The notes below the pieces were generated by a model that worked only from the letters and a program-made list of their open reading frames with translations, did not search any database and was not told the origin of the DNA. A DNA stretch of 64,000 nt from Limnoperna fortunei (lineage: Eukaryota; Mollusca; Bivalvia; Mytilida; Modiolidae), in contig OX104119.1 of the NCBI GenBank assembly GCA_944474755.1, positions 79,287,873 through 79,351,872 on the forward strand. The letters are read 5' to 3'. Position 1 is the first letter of the stretch. Each line of letters starts with the position of its first letter. Of this stretch, positions 60,101-64,000 are shown one piece after another. The position numbers were made by a program, and so were the translations under genes.

Positions 60101-63100
60101 GACCATTCTGAATAGATCGGGACGAATATGGACAATGGTTGCAGGAGGAGGAGCCTCTGTTATTTATGCGTAAGTGTAGTTATCTATGAGCTTCTGTTAT
60201 TTATGCGTAAGTATGGTCATTTATAAACTACTTTTTCCACCATAAGTTTCATTGTTTTGATTATTGTCCTCATATTAATAGAAGTGACAACACATCACTC
60301 ATTTTAGTGAGGTTCATTAATTAATTAATAGAATGTGTACAGAAGAAAACCCATGGAAACCGTATCCACACCCTGCATCTTGCCCATAGGATTGTATGGA
60401 TATATTCTTTTATTTCAGTGATACAATCTGTGATCTAGGTGGCGCTGCAGAGCTAGCTAACTATGGTGAATACTCTGGAGCACCCACTGAACAACAAACA
60501 TATGAATATGCAAAAACAGTCCTTGGTCTAATGACAGAGGAGATCCGACCTGAGGGTAGGAGATAAGGAGATTTTGTCTTGTTATTGTTTTAGGGGTTAA
60601 AAAAATTACCTAGTGTGTTAAAATTACAGTTTGACACTGTGTGGTGAATAAAATGGATTTCTGTATTAGAAGACTCCTTTAAAAATATTTCAATGTATAA
60701 TACCTAATGTCATCATTAGCATCCCCCCACCCCCAGTGTAGAGGTACTGGTAATGGTTACTGTAAGAGGTTGTGTGCTTTTGTGTAATTGAGACATTTGA
60801 TCATTTTCAGATTTGAAAGCTCCTTGTTTTTTCACAATAATGGATATGGGTTTTTTTTTTTAAATTGTGAACAGATGAACTTATTTTTATATTTTTGGAA
60901 AACAATATATGATCATATGACTAAGTTCTATGGTTGAGACTTTTTATAAAAGATTTTTGTTTTCTCATGGGAACAAAAGCTTGTTTGACACAAGTAACTG
61001 ATGCTTTTGCAGGAGATATTTCTTTCCTGTAATCATTAAGGGGTCATCCATAATTGTCAACATTTTTCACAAGTTTGCAAAGAGCACTCTTTTTGAAAAC
61101 ACCCTCCCTCCCTCTAAAAGAGTACGTCAATATTTTTTGTAAGTCTGCACATCCACATTACCGGAAGTTTAAAGAACGTACCGAAAAAATGTTGAAATTG
61201 AACACCCCCCCCCCCCCTATAGTGCTCTTTGCAAACTCGTGAAAAATGTTGACAATTATGGATGACCCTAATTTTAAGCATTTATTATATAGATAATGAT
61301 GAAATATCGAATTTTCCGAGTGACAGAAATCACAGTAAATCACATGTGAAAATTATCGTTTATTTTCACTCTCTGGTTTTTTCCCGCCAAATAGTGTCTT
61401 TTCGATGATCAAAACACAAAAGCTAAAATAATTGTTCACTAATAGACCGGAACCTGCAAGAACAATATCCTATAACATGTCATTTAGCGTGACAATGTCC
61501 TTATTAGTTATTTCAGAACGAAATATTAGTTAGCTGGCGTCCTGATCCAGATAAGGGCGGCCAGGTTGCAGTTGGTTTTGTACTATACAGATATTCATCC
61601 GCCGCTCATAAAATTTAGGATTAAGCATTAAAATTTTACGTAAAACAATTTTGATCTATGCAATAAATAGGATAATCAATTGGGCATCGTGAATATCCAA
61701 ACTATGATCACTTGTGCCACATAAAGCATCAGATTAAACTCCGCGCACTCGTTTAATCTGATGCGTTATGCGGCACTCTTGATCATATTTTGGATATTGA
61801 CTCCGCCCAATTAATTATCCTATAAGTACAGTACATCTATAGTACAGTATATCTGTACCAACAAGGAAATAACATTATTTTTGTTTTTTTAGGAAAAGTT
61901 TTGATAATAGGAGGTGGTATTGCCAACTTTACCAATGTAGCAGCTACATTTAAGGTAAGGATATAAACAAAATTATTCTCCACCAAAAGTTTGAAAAAAC
62001 AGAAAAATACCATAGATGTCTTTGGCCATTTGATTCATAACATTAAAGGCTTGTGTACATTTGAAACATTGAGGGGCCTCGATGGCCGAGTGGTTAAAGT
62101 AGTTCATCTACTATTGATCGCATGTTCTGTCAACAGAGATTGCGGCTTTGGGTCTCACTTTGGGCAGGGTGTACTCGACTCCAATCTTAATTGACAAGGA
62201 TTGCTAGTTTTCCTACCAAAGGTTGGGAAATTTCTCCAGGTACTCTGGCTTCCTCCCCCAATAAAAACTGAAATCCATGATACATGTTAAATATTGCTGA
62301 AAGTGGTGTTTAACAACATCAAATGATTTGAAACTTTGTATTATTTAATTGTGCTAAAATAATTACCAATTAAAATGAGGTTCATTACCAGACGTATCAT
62401 TATTGTAATTGTTTTTTTATTACAGGGTATTGTAAGATCCTTGAGAGAGTTCCAACAGAAGCTGATAGAAGGCCATGTTTCTATATACGTAAGGAGGGCA
62501 GGACCTAACTATCAGGAAGGGCTACGTATTATGAGAGAATTAGGTACACAAGTAGATTGAATTATACAGTAGAAAATTACATCATTGTGTAACATATATC
62601 ATGTATTCAAGGAAAAATGCACTATTACAAATATTTAATCAGATTGAAATTAAATATCAATGCGGTATTCATTTCATCATAGTATTTGCAGTCCCTAACA
62701 CCAAGTTTGTATCCACTCCTGAGTTTTTCATATTTTCATATACTTTATACTGGAATTTTACTCAAACATACAATGAAAATGACTGGGCTACTTCAACTTT
62801 TGTTTTTAAAGACGAAAAAAGGTGGTGGGACTTCTTTACCCCTGGTATTACTACAATGTGAGACCTGAATGACAAGGTGGTGGGACTTCTTTACCCCTGG
62901 TATTACTACAATATGAGACCTGAGTGACAAGGTGGTGGGACTTCTTTACCCCTGGTATTACTACAATATGAGACCTGAGTGACAAGGTGGTGGGACTTCT
63001 TTACCCCTAGTATTACTACAATATGAGACCTGAGTGACAAGGTGGTGGGACTTCTTTACCCCTAGTATTACTACAATATGAGACCTGAGTGACAAGGTGG

Positions 63101-63681
63101 TGGGACTTCTTTACCCCTAGTATTACTACAATGTGAGACCTGAGTGAAAAGGTGGTGGGACTTCTTTACCCCTGGTATTACTACAATGTGAGACCTGAGT
63201 GACAAGGTGGTGGGACTTCTTTACCCCTAGTATTACTACAATGTGAGACCTGAGTGAAAAGGATTTTGATTTTTGCTCATCTCAGCGATACTACATTAGT
63301 AAAGAAACATAAATGATTCTAAGGTAATACTATGATATATTGAACTTGTCCCATCTGGCTGGCACACACAGCTTCTTAGTATTCTAAATGTGCATTTCAG
63401 TTGTCCTTGGTTATCTGACAACCATAAATGTCAAACCCTGGAGGTAACAGGTAATACATTAGGTGTACCTATCCATATGTTTGGTCCAGACATAACATAC
63501 ACACCTGTAGACATACCTCTGTTTTTTGTTTACAGGTAATACATTAGGTGTACCTATCCATGTGTTTGGACCAGAGACTCACATGACTTCCATTGTCAGC
63601 ATGGCTTTAGGAAAAAGGGAAATTCCCCACTCCCCCAAACCCATGCATACTACAGCTAACTTCCTGCTCCCTACTGGAGGG
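44977..63681 (+). CDS. ACLY: ATP-citrate lyase, N-terminal 439 codons (12 coding exons, gene continues to the right)
   Basis: Cytosolic enzyme that makes acetyl-CoA and oxaloacetate from citrate, CoA and ATP for lipid synthesis and acetylation. Twelve exons with GT/AG borders join in matching phase (147, 123, 63, 99, 92, 80, 131, 119, 137, 62, 118 and 146 coding nt = 1317) without a stop. The product starts [18 protein letters not shown] and tracks animal ACLY throughout. Visible landmarks: [13 protein letters not shown] (residues 54-66, ATP site), [11 protein letters not shown] (191-201) and DLAAK (from Asp212; metal/ATP-grasp region), MVAGGGAS (nucleotide site), [10 protein letters not shown] (298-307), [16 protein letters not shown] (337-352) and [12 protein letters not shown] (374-385; citrate site). 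It lines up with human numbering minus four. The window stops before the phosphorylated linker, the CoA-ligase half with the catalytic histidine, and the citrate-synthase-like domain. The start is chosen because it matches the family N-terminus and follows an acceptor by seven bases. Confidence 0.95.
45297..45795. repeat. Minisatellite, intron 1 (27-30 bp unit)
   Basis: About 17 units built on GTGGGCCAGTAGAAAAATGG; 30-bp and 27-bp versions alternate. Multiples of three keep both strands open for short stretches, which is not evidence of coding. Confidence 0.95.
45831..45877 (+). repeat. Tandem copy of the exon 2 acceptor and exon start
   Basis: A 47-bp copy of the intron-exon 2 junction lies immediately upstream of the real one: polypyrimidine stretch, TTTAG acceptor, then ACATTTGTGTGTAATCCAGA matching exon 2 (ACACTGGTGTGTAAGCCAGA). 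Use of this acceptor (exon start 45847 instead of 45894) would add 47 nt and shift the frame. Confidence 0.9.
45894..46016 (+). CDS. ACLY: ACLY coding exon 2 (residues 50-90)
   Basis: Acceptor TCTCCCTTAG, donor CAT|GTAAGT, both phase 0. It encodes [20 protein letters not shown] and continues to LGKEFH. The Lys and Arg-Arg-Gly contacting ATP in animal ACLY are present. Confidence 0.95.
46153..48131. repeat. Minisatellite, intron 2 (50-bp unit, about 40 copies)
   Basis: Very homogeneous 50-bp units containing CATTTTATTGACATGCAAAC. A run of marked variants (46724-47170) recurs in the same order and spacing 787 bp later (47511-47957), including one unit shortened by 13 bp (46834 and 47621). 787 = 15 x 50 + 37, so a block of 16 units was duplicated as a whole. 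Confidence 0.98.
48930..49756. repeat. Minisatellite, intron 2 (44-bp unit, about 19 copies)
   Basis: Units contain TTCTCTACAACTTCTGCCCT followed by CAAACACAAACTTAGGTGGC. The reading frames across it (49146-49364, 49318-49704) arise because three 44-bp units equal 44 codons. 48132-48929, before it, and 49757-50660, after it, are ordinary AT-rich intron; a 29-bp unit is doubled at 50050-50110 and a G run lies near 50535. Confidence 0.97.
50669..50731 (+). CDS. ACLY: ACLY coding exon 3 (residues 91-111)
   Basis: Short 63-nt exon, phase 0 at both ends. Acceptor TTGATATAG, donor CAACAG|GTAAGG. It encodes [20 protein letters not shown] plus Q. Its last 14 nt and its donor form the unit of the array that follows directly. 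Confidence 0.95.
50714..52150 (+). repeat. Tandem array of the exon 3 end plus its 5' splice site
   Basis: About 38 units of 36 or 37 bp. Each contains the exon 3 end ACCACATCAACAG followed by the donor GTAAGGTACACTGATGTCAT or a weakened GTTAGG form. The first unit is the real exon 3 junction, so the array grew out of the exon boundary. Units with CTTACC are 36 bp (frame kept); those with TTTGTACC are 37 bp (frame shifted). The first two steps (donors at 50768 and 50804) are in frame and would add 12 or 24 residues of type [12 protein letters not shown]. 52151-53248 then follows as AT-rich intron. Confidence 0.97.
52267..52312. repeat. Short hairpin CGTACCCTCGC / GCGAGGGTACG
   Basis: Two 11-bp perfect arms flank a T-rich spacer. 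The right-arm word plus nearby sequence also occurs near 20445 and 52930 (TCCGACAAATCACAAAAC-like), suggesting the end of an interspersed element. Confidence 0.6.
53249..53347 (+). CDS. ACLY: ACLY coding exon 4 (residues 112-144)
   Basis: Acceptor TTTTTACAG, donor AAG|GTAAGA, both phase 0. It encodes [20 protein letters not shown] and then [13 protein letters not shown]. The HHEGG-D-GDVDAK block is strongly conserved in ACLY. No junction copy is seen beside this exon. 53348-54330 is plain intron. Confidence 0.95.
54331..54422 (+). CDS. ACLY: ACLY coding exon 5 (residues 145-174, first two bases of 175)
   Basis: Acceptor TGATTTTTAG, donor ATAGA|GTAAGT. It ends in phase 2. It encodes [20 protein letters not shown] and [11 protein letters not shown] partial echo of its 3' end (AGGAAGTATA) lies 28 bp downstream at 54439. 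Confidence 0.92.
54615..54690 (+). mobile_element. SINE 3' fragment that seeds the 59-bp array
   Basis: CTTGCTTCCTCCTCAGTTAA and AAACTGCATGCCATGATGTA match the 3' third of the SINE family seen elsewhere in this window. The following GAAAAATTGATGAAATTGGT runs straight into the first minisatellite unit. Confidence 0.75.
54667..58452. repeat. Minisatellite, intron 5 (59-bp unit, about 64 copies)
   Basis: Units contain GCTGAAATTGGTACTAAACC and AAGCTAATTCAGTATGTGGG. Variants recur in blocks: GAACTAAACC at 55681, 56153, 56743 and 57863 is spaced 8, 10 and 19 units apart. One unit is 58 bp (near 56868). The unit's first half matches the SINE tail motif GCTGAAAGTGG...TTAAAC. The array fills nearly the whole intron. 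Confidence 0.98.
58475..58678 (+). repeat. Four decoy copies of the exon 6 start
   Basis: Exon 6 starts ATGTTTGACCCAGTTTAT after TTTTCCAG (58679). Similar segments precede it at 58503 and 58537 (both after TTTCAG), 58610 (after TTTCAG, diverged) and 58644 (no AG acceptor), at steps of 34, 73, 34 and 35 bp. The more internal exon 6 word AGAGATTTATATTT also occurs at 58484 and 58593. Only the last copy continues into the conserved coding sequence. Confidence 0.88.
58679..58758 (+). CDS. ACLY: ACLY coding exon 6 (end of residue 175 to start of 202)
   Basis: 80 nt, phase 2 to phase 1. Acceptor TTTTTTCCAG, donor CACTCG|GTAAGG. It encodes [20 protein letters not shown] then LEINPL. The E-x-N-P-L motif is the metal-binding segment of the ATP-grasp fold. 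The [10 protein letters not shown] part aligns with the I-L-A-S-F-I-S-G-L-F stretch of vertebrate ACLY, so nothing is missing between exons 5 and 6. 58759-59053 is plain intron. Confidence 0.92.
59054..59184 (+). CDS. ACLY: ACLY coding exon 7 (residues 202-245)
   Basis: Acceptor CTACTTCCAG, donor CCAGAG|GTAATG, phase 1 to 0. It encodes [20 protein letters not shown] and [20 protein letters not shown]. Asp212 in DLAAK is the conserved metal ligand (human 216). Confidence 0.95.
59203..59262 (+). repeat. Copy of the exon 7 end plus donor
   Basis: The 3' end of exon 7 with its donor is repeated 64 bp downstream (AGAATTTCCCCTTCTTCTGG ... CATAG|GTAATGATTA; donor at 59249). A third, donor-less piece (GGGAGATGTTAGAATTCCCC) lies at 59751-59782. 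Confidence 0.88.
59271..59680 (-). mobile_element. Fragment of the CAGGG-end element in intron 7
   Basis: Begins CAGGGGTCACCACACTCTAA and matches the reverse complement of about 39040-39490, including TTTAAACCATAACACACT. The other terminus is missing, so it is a truncated copy. 59681-60050 holds only the third exon 7 echo noted above. Confidence 0.8.
60051..60169 (+). CDS. ACLY: ACLY coding exon 8 (residues 246-284, part of 285)
   Basis: Acceptor TTTAACACAG, donor TATGC|GTAAGT, phase 0 to 2. It encodes [20 protein letters not shown] and [19 protein letters not shown]. The glycine-rich MVAGGGAS loop is a hallmark of ACLY. Confidence 0.95.
60188..60222 (+). repeat. Copy of the exon 8 end plus donor
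   Basis: GCTTCTGTTATTTATGC|GTAAGT repeats the last 17 nt of exon 8 and its perfect donor 37 bp downstream (donor at 60207). Use of it would add 37 nt and shift the frame. Confidence 0.92.
60419..60555 (+). CDS. ACLY: ACLY coding exon 9 (residues 285-330, part of 331)
   Basis: Acceptor TTTATTTCAG, donor CTGAGG|GTAGGA, phase 2 to 1. It encodes [20 protein letters not shown] and [20 protein letters not shown] plus EIRPE. Gly305 matches the citrate-contacting glycine of human ACLY. Confidence 0.95.
61037..61272. mobile_element. MITE with about 52-bp TIRs, intron 9
   Basis: The left arm begins ATTAAGGGGTCATCCATAAT and continues through TTTGCAAAGAGCACT; the right arm is its near-perfect reverse complement, ending GGATGACCCTAAT. 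A C run lies inside at about 61204-61217. No ORF. Confidence 0.88.
61667..61822. repeat. Long imperfect hairpin, intron 9
   Basis: About 72-bp arms (left TAGGATAATCAATTGGGCAT; innermost AGCATCAGATTAAAC paired with GTTTAATCTGATGC) around an 11-nt loop with CGCGC. Probably a foldback MITE. Confidence 0.85.
61893..61954 (+). CDS. ACLY: ACLY coding exon 10 (residues 331-351)
   Basis: 62 nt, phase 1 to 0. Acceptor TTTTTTTAG, donor TTTAAG|GTAAGG. It encodes [20 protein letters not shown]. Asn342 and Thr344 correspond to citrate-binding Asn346 and Thr348 of human ACLY. Confidence 0.95.
62074..62320 (+). mobile_element. Full-length tRNA-derived SINE, intron 10
   Basis: The best-preserved copy here: head GGGGCCTCGATGGCCGAGTG with GTTAAAG, B box GCTTTGGGTCTCACT, body GTACTCGACTCCAATCTTAA, then CCAGGTACTCTGGCTTCCTC and tail ATTGCTGAAAGTGGTGTTTA. 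The tRNA head is Leu/Ser-like, but the acceptor stem is not closed by a partner, so it is not a tRNA gene. Confidence 0.92.
62426..62543 (+). CDS. ACLY: ACLY coding exon 11 (residues 352-390, part of 391)
   Basis: Acceptor TTTATTACAG, donor TTAG|GTACAC, phase 0 to 1. It encodes [20 protein letters not shown] and [19 protein letters not shown]. Arg375 matches citrate-binding Arg379 of human ACLY; the position of human Tyr364 is Phe360 here. Confidence 0.94.
62821..63262. repeat. Minisatellite, intron 11 (55-bp unit, eight copies)
   Basis: Homogeneous units beginning GGTGGTGGGACTTCTTTACC and ending TGAGACCTGAGTGACAA. 62544-62820, before it, shows nothing else. Confidence 0.97.
63451..63495 (+). 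repeat. Copy of the exon 12 start with acceptor
   Basis: GTAATACATTAGGTGTACCT, continuing 20 nt further with two changes, copies the first about 40 nt of exon 12. It is preceded by GGTAACAG, an AG acceptor without a good pyrimidine tract. It lies 85 bp upstream of the real exon start. Confidence 0.93.
63536..63681 (+). CDS. ACLY: ACLY coding exon 12 (residues 391-439)
   Basis: Acceptor TTGTTTACAG, donor GGAGGG|GTAAGT, phase 1 to 0. It encodes [20 protein letters not shown] then [20 protein letters not shown] and NFLLPTGG. The [10 protein letters not shown] block is highly conserved. The next exons, starting with the variable linker, are beyond the window; 63682-64000 is intron. Confidence 0.95.
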
Positions 63682-64000
63682 GTAAGTACTGTTATGTTTC
63701 CTGATTCTGACATTTTATTTAATTGGGCAGTGTTTAGTTCCACACACTCAAACTTGACTTCTTAAATTAAAAGTTTGTCTGTTCTAATAAGTGTTTCCTT
63801 GGTAATAGTTGAGATTTTAATACAGAAGAAAATGTCTTTCTCTCCTTGTATCAGTTTTTTTTATTTTCATTATTTTTTTGTTTACACTCTGTTGGTCTAA
63901 CAGTTAATTGTTTTTATATGAAGATTTAAGAAAACACTTTTGGATTGGAAACTAATGGGTATACATGCATTATTCACTGAAATTGAAAGGCTGTTCACTA

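Noticed and set aside
62074..62160. tRNA gene
   Set aside because: A and B boxes are present, but they head a SINE with the family's body and tail, and the acceptor stem is not closed. The same applies to the copies at 1634 and 20065.

Overview
This is a eukaryotic, AT-rich, repeat-dense genomic window. The interspersed tRNA-derived SINEs, whose body reads 'ACTCGACTCCAATCTTAATT' and whose tail carries 'GCTGAAAGTGGCGTTAAA', are of a type I associate with bivalve molluscs. The degenerate LINE, the Tc1-like remnant and the many small inverted-repeat elements fit the same kind of genome. The assignment to a bivalve is inference; no rRNA or mitochondrial marker is present.

One host gene is recognisable: ATP-citrate lyase (ACLY), plus strand, in the right third. 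Twelve coding exons from the ATG at 44977 to 63681 splice in consistent phase into an uninterrupted 439-codon N-terminal part: the ATP-grasp / succinyl-CoA-synthetase-beta-like and citrate-binding region. The gene runs off the right edge, so the CoA-ligase and citrate-synthase-like parts lie outside. A non-coding first exon and promoter may lie near 33.0-33.3 kb, but this is weakly supported.

Layout. 1-6.1 kb: a diverged 39-bp satellite interrupted by a solo-LTR-like element and a SINE. 6.1-9.2 kb: an element with long terminal inverted repeats. 9.2-12.7 kb: short tandem repeats, a dead Tc1-like transposon and satellite remnants. 12.6-16.6 kb: a 1.33-kb segmental direct duplication, ending at a 63-bp perfect foldback. 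17-20.3 kb: SINE and LINE fragments and mirrored GCAATAAT arrays. 21.3-24.1 kb: an inverted-repeat element and small tandem duplications. 24.8-27.2 kb: non-coding DNA carrying a 14-bp word nine times. 27.6-32.4 kb: a tandem duplication, an (AT)n tract and a nearly full-length dead LINE (minus strand) with three nested insertions. 33-44.4 kb: nested MITE-like elements, one carrying a 16-bp word eight times. 45-64 kb: ACLY.

The most unusual thing seen is the state of the ACLY introns. Roughly 9 kb of the 18.7-kb gene is minisatellite (six arrays). Independently, seven of the twelve exons have short copies of their own exon-intron junction lying next to them in the intron, often complete with a splice signal. 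In the intron after exon 3 this junction copy has itself been amplified into a tandem array of some 38 exon-end-plus-donor units.
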